Shown here: in pieces, positions 1-7,596 of the stretch
How the letters are laid out: each line of letters starts with the position of its first letter
Numbering within the stretch: position 1 is the first letter of the stretch
Assembly (NCBI GenBank): GCA_934149465.1
Contig: CAKPEZ010000010.1
Span: 1 to 20,871, forward strand
Origin: an uncultured Bacilli bacterium
GTDB taxonomy: Bacteria; Bacillota_I; Bacilli_A; RF39; UBA660
Direction: 5' to 3'
Length of the DNA: 20,871 nucleotides
Translations under genes and position numbers: made by a program
Notes under the pieces: generated by a model
What the model was told of the DNA's origin: nothing
Seen by the model: only the letters and a program-made list of their open reading frames with translations
Database searches by the model: none

Positions 1-10
1 GAAGAAAAAA

Positions 11-45
11 ATAGATAACTTTAGTTTTTACTAAATTTTATCTAT
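11..45 (-). terminator. Intrinsic terminator after the recU-ponA operon
   Basis: An inverted repeat pairs ATAGATAA (11-18) with TTATCTAT (38-45) and TTTAGT (20-25) with ACTAAA (30-35), leaving a TTTT loop and a small bulge. Read leftward it is followed by a run of Ts (the A run at 5-10). The other side also carries Ts (46-49), so it could work in both directions. It lies 44 bp past the stop codon of the penicillin-binding protein. Confidence 0.85.
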
Positions 46-88
46 TTTTATTATTTTAATTATTTTTACTCTTTTTTACTGTAAGTCT

Positions 89-3000
89 TTAAGCTAAAAT
101 ATTTATTTTTCTTGTTTTAGTAGAAGTTTCTCCTTTATAAGTTACTTTATATTCTATTGTATAAGTACCTGTCTTAGTAGTATCTATATAATTTTTTATG
201 TCTTTTATAGAACTTGGATTAGATAAAGATACTCCCTTTTTTACTTTAATTGCAAGTGTATAATCAGTTACTTCTTTTCCTTGATACATTACTACTAAAC
301 CTTTATCTTCATAAGTAGCATCAAGTACTAAGTTAACTTCACTAGCTCCTTCTAAGCTTACTATTAAGTCATTACTTGAAGGAGGAGTAATACTTCCTAC
401 TATAAAGGCATCACTTTCTACACCAGCACTAGCATTATCTTTAAAGTTTTGATATTCAGTTTTTACAACTACTTTTATTGATTTACCAGAATACTTACTA
501 GTTAAGTCAAATTCATAATTAGAATCGGTAGTAAATCCTACTTTATTTAAGTCTAATCCATCTTTTATATAAATACCAAAGCCAATATCTCCTAAGGTAT
601 TTTTATTATAATCTAGTCTAGCATTATATAAATTATTACCAATCTTACCAAAAACACTTTGTTTAAAGTAATTTTCCAAATATTTATTACTTAAATAATC
701 GGGTAAAACATAATTCCAAGAAATATTTACTTTAGATCCACTTACTTTAGTAGATAAAGAAGTAACATTATTTAACTGAGAATACCTTGTTGATACTTCA
801 GTCGGTTCAGTACCTTTCTTAAAGTACTCTGCAGTAATCATATTACTTGGAGTAGAACTAGATGGTAACATTGCAGGGTATGTTTCTTTCTCAACGTTAA
901 CTTTAACTACACTACTTGGAACACTAAATTGTTTAGTAGTTTTAGGAATAACCGTATTCATGACTAATTTCATGATCTTCTCTTTTTCAACGTTATTAGT
1001 AACATAGTGTCCTTTTTCTATTTTCTCTTTAGTCATATCATTATATCCATACCAAAGCGCTACTGAATATTCAGGATTATAAGCAATTGTCCAAACATTA
1101 CTAACTGCCCCACTTGGTATTCCAAGCCTTTTTACTGTATTTTGATCATAGTTAGTAGTTCCTGTCTTAGCCGCTACTACCATTCCACTTACCTTAGCGC
1201 CACCATGGAATCCACCACCACTTACAGCCTGTTCTAAGCAATAAGTCATCATATAGGCAGTTGAATCAGCCATTACTTTATTCTTAGTATTTTTTAAATC
1301 TACTTCTTCTCCTGTATCAGTGTAAATTATCTTAGTTACTGTGTATGGCTCTGTATAATATCCACCATTAGCAAATGCCGCATACGCTGAAGCCATTTCT
1401 AAAGGAGATACTCCATCAAATGCTCCAACGGCATGTGCCTCATGAACATAACCGTCTGTTCCTTCATAATCAGGATGAATTCCCAAACTAGTTACAAACT
1501 TATTAATGTTAGAATTCTTTATACTTTGGAAAGCTTTTAATGCTGGAACATTTCTTGAGAACATAAGTGCTTCTCTTAATGTCATAATTCCCTTATTTTG
1601 ACCATCCCAGTTATTAAGTACTTGCCCACTAGTATATGTATATGGCTCATCTACAAACATTGTATAAGTAGAAAAATTATTGTATTCCATTCCTGGACCG
1701 TAATCGAAAAGTGGCTTTGCCGTTGAACCAGGTTGTCTTTTTATAGAGGTTGCATAATTTAAAGCTTGTGCTCCCTTAGTTCTTCCTGTTCCAAGAGCAG
1801 ATATTGCTCCTGTATTAACATCAACTATAGCAAGCCCTGCTTGAACTTCTTCATTTTCCCAATTATAAGCATCTCCATAATAAATATTATTTATCTTATC
1901 TTGCATACTTCTATCCAAAGTAGTATAAATCTTCATAGATACATTATAAGGATTTTTACCAGTTTTCTTCTCTATTTCTGCTATTACTGTATCAATAAAA
2001 CCTTGATAATCATTATTAGATGTTTTTCCTACTAATAAAGATGCTACTGGAATAGAATTAGCAATTTTCTCTTCTTCTTTAGTAATATAACCATGTCTTC
2101 TCATTAAGTATAAAACAGTACTTCTTCTTTTTTCAGCTGCTTCTGGATTAACATATGGATCATAAGAACCAGGTGATTGATACAACCCAATAATTAACGC
2201 TGCTTCTGTTAAAGTAAGATCTTTAACATTTTTACCAAAATATGTCTCAGAAGCTTGTTCTATACCATAAGCATTACTTCCTAAAAAATTATCATTTAAA
2301 TAAAATTCAATAATCTGCTCTTTAGTATAATTCTTTTCTAGTTTAAATACAGCTAAGTAAATATCAGTAAATTTACGGATAATACCATCTATTCCACTAC
2401 TTTCTCTAGAAGTTAAATTATTCTTTACTACCTGCATTGTTAAAGTAGAAGCACCACCAGCATCTTTTTTACCTAAAAGCTGTTTAACGGTCGCTACGAT
2501 AAAACGGGGAGCATCAAAACCATTATGCTCAAAGAATCTAGAATCTTCAGTTGCTACTAGAGCATCTACTACTACTTGAGGAAGATCTTCATAAGTAATA
2601 ACTTTTCTTTTTTCTGTAGCAAGTACTGCTACTTCTTCTCCTTTATTATCATACATTAAGGAAGAACTAACAAAATTAATTTTTCCTGGATCAATATCTT
2701 CAGCATTTAAAACAACATATAAAATAAATCCTCCTGCTAATAAAACACAAGCAATACCTATTATTAAGATAATAAGTAAGATTTTCTTCCAAATATTTTT
2801 CTTCTTTTTAACAGTTACTTTACTTTCATTCTTACTAGCTTTAGGCTTACTTTCTTTTAATTTGATTTTCTTATTAGTTTTAGGTTCCTTATGACGTCTC
2901 TTTCTCATTAAAATACCTCCATAATAATATAAAGCAAACGCTACTACTGCACTTATTAATATAATAAATCCCTTTAATGGCCCTGCTATCCAAATAATAA

Positions 3001-3103
3001 GAATAATAAGTAAAAGAACGCCTATAATCAAAAGCCATTCTGTTAATTTTAAACTACAAACTAATTTCTTTAACTTTCTTGTAAATTTCTTTATCTTCTC
3101 CAT
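89..3103 (-). CDS. ponA: Class A bifunctional penicillin-binding protein (PBP1A type)
   Basis: This is a peptidoglycan glycosyltransferase and DD-transpeptidase that polymerises and cross-links lipid II at the outer membrane face. The GT51 domain covers about residues 145-340, with catalytic Glu in EDSRFF (186-191) and GGASTLTMQ (216-224). The transpeptidase has STAK (460-463, nucleophile Ser460), SRN (516-518) and KTGTT (646-650). A C-terminal extension from about 740 ends in an Ig-like/DUF5011-type domain. The N-terminus is unusual: two hydrophobic segments (about 23-41 and 43-61), a Lys-rich linker (66-107), then the expected anchor (108-132). Three crossings with a positive cytoplasmic linker still place the catalytic domains outside. 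At 1004 residues it is longer than typical PBP1A. The ATG has an AGGGAG site inside the end of recU, 2 nt upstream, so the pair is co-transcribed. recU-ponA is the conserved order in Bacillus. Confidence 0.95.
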   Translation of the reverse strand: MEKIKKFTRKLKKLVCSLKLTEWLLIIGVLLLIILIIWIAGPLKGFIILISAVVAFALYYYGGILMRKRRHKEPKTNKKIKLKESKPKASKNESKVTVKKKKNIWKKILLIILIIGIACVLLAGGFILYVVLNAEDIDPGKINFVSSSLMYDNKGEEVAVLATEKRKVITYEDLPQVVVDALVATEDSRFFEHNGFDAPRFIVATVKQLLGKKDAGGASTLTMQVVKNNLTSRESSGIDGIIRKFTDIYLAVFKLEKNYTKEQIIEFYLNDNFLGSNAYGIEQASETYFGKNVKDLTLTEAALIIGLYQSPGSYDPYVNPEAAEKRRSTVLYLMRRHGYITKEEEKIANSIPVASLLVGKTSNNDYQGFIDTVIAEIEKKTGKNPYNVSMKIYTTLDRSMQDKINNIYYGDAYNWENEEVQAGLAIVDVNTGAISALGTGRTKGAQALNYATSIKRQPGSTAKPLFDYGPGMEYNNFSTYTMFVDEPYTYTSGQVLNNWDGQNKGIMTLREALMFSRNVPALKAFQSIKNSNINKFVTSLGIHPDYEGTDGYVHEAHAVGAFDGVSPLEMASAYAAFANGGYYTEPYTVTKIIYTDTGEEVDLKNTKNKVMADSTAYMMTYCLEQAVSGGGFHGGAKVSGMVVAAKTGTTNYDQNTVKRLGIPSGAVSNVWTIAYNPEYSVALWYGYNDMTKEKIEKGHYVTNNVEKEKIMKLVMNTVIPKTTKQFSVPSSVVKVNVEKETYPAMLPSSSTPSNMITAEYFKKGTEPTEVSTRYSQLNNVTSLSTKVSGSKVNISWNYVLPDYLSNKYLENYFKQSVFGKIGNNLYNARLDYNKNTLGDIGFGIYIKDGLDLNKVGFTTDSNYEFDLTSKYSGKSIKVVVKTEYQNFKDNASAGVESDAFIVGSITPPSSNDLIVSLEGASEVNLVLDATYEDKGLVVMYQGKEVTDYTLAIKVKKGVSLSNPSSIKDIKNYIDTTKTGTYTIEYKVTYKGETSTKTRKINILA

Positions 3104-3105
3104 AT

Positions 3106-3672
3106 TTATTCTCCCTTCAAACGTTTATCAATTATCTTTAAATAATCAATTCTAGGAATATAACCTAATTTTATTTTATGTCCGCGTTCTCTAAAATAAG
3201 CAATCGGAATACTCTTTCTTTCTGTTTTATCAACATATTCAAATAAATCTTCTCCAAATAGAAGATATAATTCATCTAAATTAACGAAATGAACTATTAA
3301 AAAAGTTATTCCATGATGCTTAATTATATTTCTCATATGTAAGAGCTGGTGACTATGAATATTAGCAAGTGGAAAGCTCGTCTTACTTTGACACTCTTTA
3401 GCGTCAAAGTCAAGATACTTTCCCTTATATAACCCATTATAGTCTAAAGTAGATGGTGTTGTAAAAAGAGCTTCTTTAATAACTGCTTTATTTTTACTAG
3501 GATAATCTACTTTTATTATTTGAATAGGAGTTGGCTTTTTATAGATAACTGCTAAATCTTTATCCAAGTAATATTTATTAGATAAATTAATATTTTTTTC
3601 TAGGGACATTCCTCTATTTGCATAATTAACTATTCTAAAATTATTCCTCTTAACTCCAGTAGGATAATTCAT
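3106..3672 (-). CDS. recU: Holliday junction resolvase RecU
   Basis: RecU cuts four-way DNA junctions during recombinational repair and chromosome segregation. The 188-residue length is close to the roughly 200 of the Bacillus protein. The nuclease core is visible as STLDYNGLYKGKYLDFDAKE (74-93). Asp77, Asp90 and Lys92 fall at the same spacing as the Bacillus catalytic Asp, Glu and Lys (from family knowledge), so the usual Glu appears replaced by Asp in DFDAK. The conserved HSHQL (106-110) follows. It starts at ATG with an AAGGTGG site and has a TATAAT promoter. It lies 2 nt before ponA, the classic recU-ponA operon that links recombination with cell-wall synthesis. Confidence 0.93.
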   Translation of the reverse strand: MNYPTGVKRNNFRIVNYANRGMSLEKNINLSNKYYLDKDLAVIYKKPTPIQIIKVDYPSKNKAVIKEALFTTPSTLDYNGLYKGKYLDFDAKECQSKTSFPLANIHSHQLLHMRNIIKHHGITFLIVHFVNLDELYLLFGEDLFEYVDKTERKSIPIAYFRERGHKIKLGYIPRIDYLKIIDKRLKGE

Positions 3673-3688
3673 TATACCACCTTACCTA

Positions 3689-3717
3689 ATTATACTATAT
3701 TTTACTTTCTTTTTCCA
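3689..3717 (-). promoter_or_regulatory. Promoter of the recU-ponA operon
   Basis: Read leftward, TATAAT lies at 3694-3689 and TGGAAA (4 of 6 to the -35 consensus) at 3717-3712, with a 17-nt spacer. The recU ribosome site AAGGTGG and ATG follow directly. The -35 box almost touches the stop codon of the upstream radical SAM gene. Confidence 0.6.
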
Positions 3718-3721
3718 CTAG

Positions 3722-4510
3722 CTATTTGTAAAAATTACACTTTTGACAAAGAAGTTCACATTTTTTATTATTTTTAAAATTTAAAGCCATATCCCTTGCT
3801 CTTTTACTATTAAGAATATCCTCTAAATTACTCTCAAAAATATTTCCTAAATTAATAATCCCAGCTTCATCTAAACAGCAAGGAATAACTGTCCCATCTG
3901 CTAAGATTCCAATATGAGTACTAAGTGCTTTACACCTTCCTTTTTCATTAAAATAACTATTATCCAAAGAAGGCCAAATAAAATACTCTTCACAATCAAT
4001 ATACATATTATGACAAATCTTATTTTCTTTTCTAAGATAACCATACTTTCTCTTAAGAAAATCCCATAACTTATCATTACTCTTATCATTACCATTCCAT
4101 AATCTTAAACAAAAAATAATATTAGTTTCACTTAAAAGTTCATCTATTACTTCAAAAAGATTATCTAAATTATTTTTCATATTATGAAGAGAGATATTAA
4201 TCTGCCTAATGTTATCAAACTTTTTAAGAATATCTTTTCTTTTTCCTAATAATGTCCCATTAGTAGTAACATTTACTTTCTTATGATACTTCTTAGAAAG
4301 ATGCAAAATCTCTTCTAAATTATCATGAAGAAGAGGTTCTCCTTTAACATGAAAATACAAATAATCAGTATAAGAATCTATCTTCTTTAAGACCTTCTCA
4401 AAAGAAGAAGGACTCATAACCATATTATCCCTATTTTCATTAGGACAAAAAAAGCAATGCAAATTACAGTAATTAGTAATTTCAATATATATTTTTTTAA
4501 ACTTTTCCAT
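3722..4510 (-). CDS. Radical SAM protein with SPASM-type C-terminus
   Basis: A predicted S-adenosylmethionine radical enzyme carrying iron-sulfur clusters. The [4Fe-4S] motif CxxxCxxC is at residues 15, 19 and 22 (YCNLHCFFC), counting from the ATG at 4510. The C-terminal 70 residues carry several further Cys (GRCKAL, PCCLDE, KCELLCQKCN) typical of a SPASM/twitch domain holding an auxiliary cluster. The substrate cannot be told; relatives mature peptides or act as sulfatase-maturing enzymes. The protein is 262 residues from this start. An open frame continues 12 codons upstream to a TTG at 4546, but that stretch holds a near-consensus promoter and no ribosome site, so I prefer the ATG. The transcript would then begin at or near the start codon. 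No peptide substrate gene is evident; the small ORF at 4612 is divergent. Confidence 0.85.
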   Translation of the reverse strand: MEKFKKIYIEITNYCNLHCFFCPNENRDNMVMSPSSFEKVLKKIDSYTDYLYFHVKGEPLLHDNLEEILHLSKKYHKKVNVTTNGTLLGKRKDILKKFDNIRQINISLHNMKNNLDNLFEVIDELLSETNIIFCLRLWNGNDKSNDKLWDFLKRKYGYLRKENKICHNMYIDCEEYFIWPSLDNSYFNEKGRCKALSTHIGILADGTVIPCCLDEAGIINLGNIFESNLEDILNSKRARDMALNFKNNKKCELLCQKCNFYK

Positions 4511-4517
4511 AAGAATA

Positions 4518-4546
4518 AGAATATCACAAATGACATCTTTTGACAA
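4518..4546 (-). promoter_or_regulatory. Promoter of the radical SAM gene, implying a leaderless transcript
   Basis: Read leftward, TTGTCA (4546-4541) and TATTCT (4523-4518) are separated by exactly 17 nt. Only 7 nt separate the -10 box from the ATG at 4510, so the expected first transcribed base coincides with the start codon. No Shine-Dalgarno sequence is present. The -35 box is part of a small dyad, GACAA-CTA-TTGTC (4542-4554), a possible operator. Confidence 0.55.
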
Positions 4547-4581
4547 CTATTGTCGAATCTAATGAAGTAAAGAAAAAAATC

Positions 4582-4590
4582 TGCTATTAT
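4582..4590 (+). promoter_or_regulatory. Extended -10 promoter of the 35-residue ORF
   Basis: TGC-TATTAT fits an extended -10 element (TGnTATAAT-like). No good -35 is visible at the correct distance. It lies 21 nt before the ATG at 4612, leaving room for the AAAGGA ribosome site near 4598-4603. Confidence 0.4.
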
Positions 4591-4611
4591 TAAAATGAAA
4601 GGAAAATAACT

Positions 4612-4719
4612 ATGATAAATAAGGAAATAATCGATGATATGTTTAATGAAGTACTTGAAGATATTGAATATGCCAAACTACTAAGTTATCTTGACGAAAT
4701 CTATCAAGAAGAAAAATAA
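4612..4719 (+). CDS. Small acidic protein of 35 residues, unknown
   Basis: I do not recognise it. The ORF runs from ATG (MINKEIIDDMF...) to TAA with a good ribosome site, AAAGGA, about 8 nt upstream and an extended -10 element before that. The peptide is acidic and leucine/isoleucine/tyrosine-rich, without a signal or membrane segment, and would probably form an amphipathic helix. It lies between the divergent radical SAM gene and the surface-protein gene, which has its own promoter directly after this stop codon. It could be a small regulator or a chance ORF. The ribosome site and codon use argue for a real gene. Confidence 0.5.
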   Translation: MINKEIIDDMFNEVLEDIEYAKLLSYLDEIYQEEK

Positions 4720-4730
4720 ATAATTCATAA

Positions 4731-4759
4731 TTGACATCTTATTACTTATATAGTATTAT
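4731..4759 (+). promoter_or_regulatory. Promoter of the Ig-like/cysteine-rich protein gene
   Basis: A consensus TTGACA at 4731-4736 and TATTAT at 4754-4759 are separated by 17 nt. An AGAGG ribosome site follows before the ATG at 4792. Confidence 0.75.
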
Positions 4760-4791
4760 AATTTTAGAATATAAGAATAAAGAGGTAACTT

Positions 4792-5859
4792 ATGAAAAAG
4801 ATTAAATTTTACCACATAACATTAATTATCTTGATTTTAGTCCTATGTTATATTGGATATGACTATTACAAATATGTCCAAACATCATACGCTAATATAT
4901 ATATAACATTAAATACAAACGAATATACAAAAGATGGCGTAATCGCTACTATCAACGTAAAAGAAAATGTAGCAAAAGAATACTCTTTTGATAACGGAAA
5001 AACATGGCAAACTTCTAATACTCATACTTTTTATGAAAACGGAAATATTGAATATTACGTAAAGTTTAAGAACAATCGTATTTCTAACCGTTATATTTAT
5101 CCTATTAGTAATATTGATAAAGCAGGACCTACAATAAATTTTGAAAATAACTACAAAATTTTATTAAATGCTTCTTTTGATCCATTAGAAAACGTAAGTG
5201 CTAACGATGAAGGAAGTGGAATGGCTGATAATTATACTATTAAAGTAGAACCTACTACTATTGATACATCTGTTTTAGGAGCACAAACTTTAACCTACAC
5301 TACTGAAGATAAATTAGGAAATATAACTACTATCACAAGAACAATAGTTGTTGTAGAAGAAATACTTAATAATGATGAACCTAATCAAACTACAAAACCA
5401 ATAACTCAGTATCGTTATAGAACTAAAATTTCTGAAGAATATGATTGTCCTTATGAATGTGAAAAGAAAGAAAATCAAAATCCAAGTTTCATCTTTAAAA
5501 GTGATTCCCCTTGCTGTTTAGTTAATGGACAAAATAACTGTACTAGCGAAAATATACCTAATTACACTGTGATTGGAGATAAATGTTTAAAACTTAATAA
5601 CTCAATAATAACAGAAAACGAACAATGCCCTAGTGGATATTACAAATATGATAATGGGTGCTACGAATTAGTTGATAAAAAAATTAATATTTGTCCTAAT
5701 GGATATGTCCTAAAGGATAGTACCTGTGAAAAAACTATTAAAACAACTTGTGATAAAAAATGTACAAGAGAAGTATGGTCAGCCTGGAGCACTTGGAGCA
5801 ATACCCCAGTTGCTTCTAACGCTAATACCGAAATAGAAACCAGAAATATTGGAGAGTAA
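4792..5859 (+). CDS. Membrane-anchored surface protein with Ig-like and cysteine-rich domains
   Basis: Function unknown. A short cytoplasmic KKIK start leads into one hydrophobic anchor (about 8-24), so the rest is probably outside the cell. Two beta-sandwich-like modules follow: about 36-105 (with the NGKTW motif seen in bacterial Ig-like repeats) and about 110-188, a DUF5011-like module ending in TITRTIVVVE and similar to the C-terminus of the penicillin-binding protein here. Residues 217-324 contain twelve cysteines (219, 223, 241, 242, 250, 265, 279, 290, 301, 312, 320, 324), including two CPxGYxxxxxxC units. The C-terminus has WSAWSTWS (329-336), the tryptophan pattern of thrombospondin type 1 repeats, followed by a short tail without the usual cysteines. 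An adhesion or cell-envelope role is only a guess. The gene has its own promoter and a terminator that overlaps its stop codon. Confidence 0.8.
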   Translation: MKKIKFYHITLIILILVLCYIGYDYYKYVQTSYANIYITLNTNEYTKDGVIATINVKENVAKEYSFDNGKTWQTSNTHTFYENGNIEYYVKFKNNRISNRYIYPISNIDKAGPTINFENNYKILLNASFDPLENVSANDEGSGMADNYTIKVEPTTIDTSVLGAQTLTYTTEDKLGNITTITRTIVVVEEILNNDEPNQTTKPITQYRYRTKISEEYDCPYECEKKENQNPSFIFKSDSPCCLVNGQNNCTSENIPNYTVIGDKCLKLNNSIITENEQCPSGYYKYDNGCYELVDKKINICPNGYVLKDSTCEKTIKTTCDKKCTREVWSAWSTWSNTPVASNANTEIETRNIGE

Positions 5860-5876
5860 TACTCTTCTTTTTTTGT
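5851..5876 (+). terminator. Intrinsic terminator overlapping the stop codon
   Basis: GGAGAGT (5851-5857) pairs with ACTCTTC (5861-5867), with one G-T pair and a 3-nt loop, followed by a run of Ts. The TAA stop of the surface-protein gene (5857-5859) lies at the top of the stem, so a terminating ribosome would cover the hairpin. Confidence 0.75.
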
Positions 5877-5921
5877 TTATTTTTATCTTAGAAAAAGAAT
5901 ATGCTTTAATAGGTGATCTAA

Positions 5922-6596
5922 ATGAACAAATATAAACTTTTAATTGTTTCACTTTTTATCTTCTCTATTTATAGTTTGCATATTGTAAAAGCAAAAGAAG
6001 AAGAAGCTAAGCTTACCTTATTAGGAAAAATAATCTATATTGATCCAGGTCACGGTGGAATTGATCCTGGCGCTATTTCTAAAACTATCACTGAAAAAGA
6101 ATTAAATCTAATCTTTGCTACTAAGTTACAAACTTCTCTTTTAAAAAAAGGCGCTATCGCCTATCTAACTAGAAGTGAAGATAAAGATTTAGCAAATCCT
6201 AAAGCTACTCTTAGAAAAAGAAGTGATCTAAGTAAAAGAGCAAAATTAATTAATGATTCTAAGGCAGATCTTTACGTCTCTATCCATCTTAACGCCTCAA
6301 ATGATTCATCTTGGCGTGGCTTTCAAGTGTTTTATGATGATATAAATAAAGATAACAAGAAATTCTCTGAAATAATTACTAAACAAGTAAGTACTAAAAT
6401 TAAAAATGTCAAATTACCAAAAGAAAAGAATGATTACTATATGTATAGTAGAATAAAAATTCCTGGTGCTCTTATAGAACTTGGATATATTACTAATCCA
6501 AACGATAATTATCTTCTTAGAAAAGAATATTATCAAAACACTCTTATAAACGAAATTACCAAAGGAATTGAAATCTATTTACAAGAAGAAAAGTAA
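5922..6596 (+). CDS. cwlD: N-acetylmuramoyl-L-alanine amidase, CwlD-like
   Basis: A zinc amidase (Amidase_3 fold) that cleaves the MurNAc-L-Ala bond of peptidoglycan. A signal peptide or N-terminal anchor covers residues 1-24 (ending near VKAKEEE). The family motifs are DPGHGG with zinc ligand His44, KELN with Glu60, SIHLNA with His122, and LIELGY with catalytic Glu186. RKRSDLSKRAKLIND and DYYMYSR are typical of CwlD, and 224 residues is close to CwlD length. In Bacillus, CwlD makes muramic-lactam in spore cortex, but nothing here proves sporulation, so a vegetative role is possible. The ribosome site AGGTGA sits 5 nt before the ATG. Confidence 0.85.
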   Translation: MNKYKLLIVSLFIFSIYSLHIVKAKEEEAKLTLLGKIIYIDPGHGGIDPGAISKTITEKELNLIFATKLQTSLLKKGAIAYLTRSEDKDLANPKATLRKRSDLSKRAKLINDSKADLYVSIHLNASNDSSWRGFQVFYDDINKDNKKFSEIITKQVSTKIKNVKLPKEKNDYYMYSRIKIPGALIELGYITNPNDNYLLRKEYYQNTLINEITKGIEIYLQEEK

Positions 6597-6632
6597 TTTT
6601 TTTATATTTTATAAAAAAAGATTAGACAAATA

Positions 6633-6641
6633 TGATATAAT
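6633..6641 (+). promoter_or_regulatory. Extended -10 promoter for the abi-htrA pair
   Basis: TGA-TATAAT is a perfect extended -10 element, 16 nt before the ATG at 6658, with AAGGTGG between. No clear -35 is seen. An A/T-only 10-bp hairpin (6597-6619) lies just before it and may weakly end the amidase transcript. Confidence 0.6.
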
Positions 6642-6657
6642 AAAATAAGGTGGTAAC

Positions 6658-7584
6658 ATGGATAAAAAGTTTAAAACTTTAAATGAACAAATAGAAATCT
6701 TACAAAATAAAGGATTAATCATTAATGATTGTGAAAAAGCTAAAGAAATTCTATTAAAAGAAAATTACTTTTTCTTAAATGGATATCGCTATGTCTTTGT
6801 TAAATCCTTAAAAGACAAAACTTATATCCCGGGAGTGACATTTGATGAATTATATTCTTTATTTTTATTCGACCGCTCATTTAGAAATATAATATTTAAA
6901 AATCTACTTATCATTGAGAATAACTTAAAATCAATAATAAGTTATCAACTTTCTAAAAAATATGGTTATAAAGAAAAAGATTATCTAAATATTAAAAACT
7001 TTACTAATGACCCTACCAAAAGCCGAAGAGTCAAAGACATAATAGAAAAGATGAAAAGACAAATTCGAATTAATGGTTCACAGCACAACGCTACTATGCA
7101 TTATATTAGTAATTATGGATATATCCCTTTATGGATATTAGTTAAAGTTTTATCTTTTGGAATTATCAGTGATTTATACTCAATTTTAAAACCTGATGAT
7201 AAAGTAGCTATCAGTGAACTATACCACCTAGATGTTGAAATGCTAGAGAATTTTTTACCACTCCTCGCTAATTATCGTAATCTTTGTGCTCACGAAGATA
7301 TTATCTATGATAATCGTACAGAGAAGTATATTCCTAACACCAAATATCATTATTTACTTAATATAGATAAAACAGATAATGAATATATTTATGGAAAGAA
7401 TGATATCTTTGCTATTATTATTATCATGAAATTTCTATTAAGTAATGACGAATTTCGTTTAATGATGAAAGAAATAGATTACGAAATTCAAAAATTATCT
7501 GGAAAAATTTCTTCTATTCCAATTGAGAAAATCTTAGATCGAATGGGATTTCCAGTTAATTACATTGAATTAATAAATTTATAG
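6658..7584 (+). CDS. Abi_2 (AbiD/AbiF-like) family HEPN protein
   Basis: Belongs to the Abi_2 family, first known from lactococcal abortive-infection proteins that stop phage by killing or arresting the infected cell. Most members carry an RxxxxH HEPN motif, often linked with RNase activity. Here it is RNLCAH (Arg207, His212) followed by EDIIYD, as in the family. The N-terminal KTLNEQIEILQNKGLII and ENYFFLNGYRYVF segments are also characteristic, and 308 residues is a usual length. The gene has its own extended -10 promoter and AAGGTGG site and ends 12 nt before htrA. No antitoxin-like partner is present, so it is probably a single-gene system. The exact target is unknown. Confidence 0.85.
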   Translation: MDKKFKTLNEQIEILQNKGLIINDCEKAKEILLKENYFFLNGYRYVFVKSLKDKTYIPGVTFDELYSLFLFDRSFRNIIFKNLLIIENNLKSIISYQLSKKYGYKEKDYLNIKNFTNDPTKSRRVKDIIEKMKRQIRINGSQHNATMHYISNYGYIPLWILVKVLSFGIISDLYSILKPDDKVAISELYHLDVEMLENFLPLLANYRNLCAHEDIIYDNRTEKYIPNTKYHYLLNIDKTDNEYIYGKNDIFAIIIIMKFLLSNDEFRLMMKEIDYEIQKLSGKISSIPIEKILDRMGFPVNYIELINL

Positions 7585-7596
7585 GAGGGATTAATT

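Noticed and set aside
1766..2035. Open rightward frame of 89 codons inside the penicillin-binding protein gene
   Set aside because: Shadow of a confidently identified gene, with low-complexity Ser/Ile/Tyr composition.
6597..6619. A/T-only 10-bp hairpin as terminator of the CwlD-like gene
   Set aside because: No GC pairs, and the T run lies before rather than after the stem, so efficient termination is doubtful.
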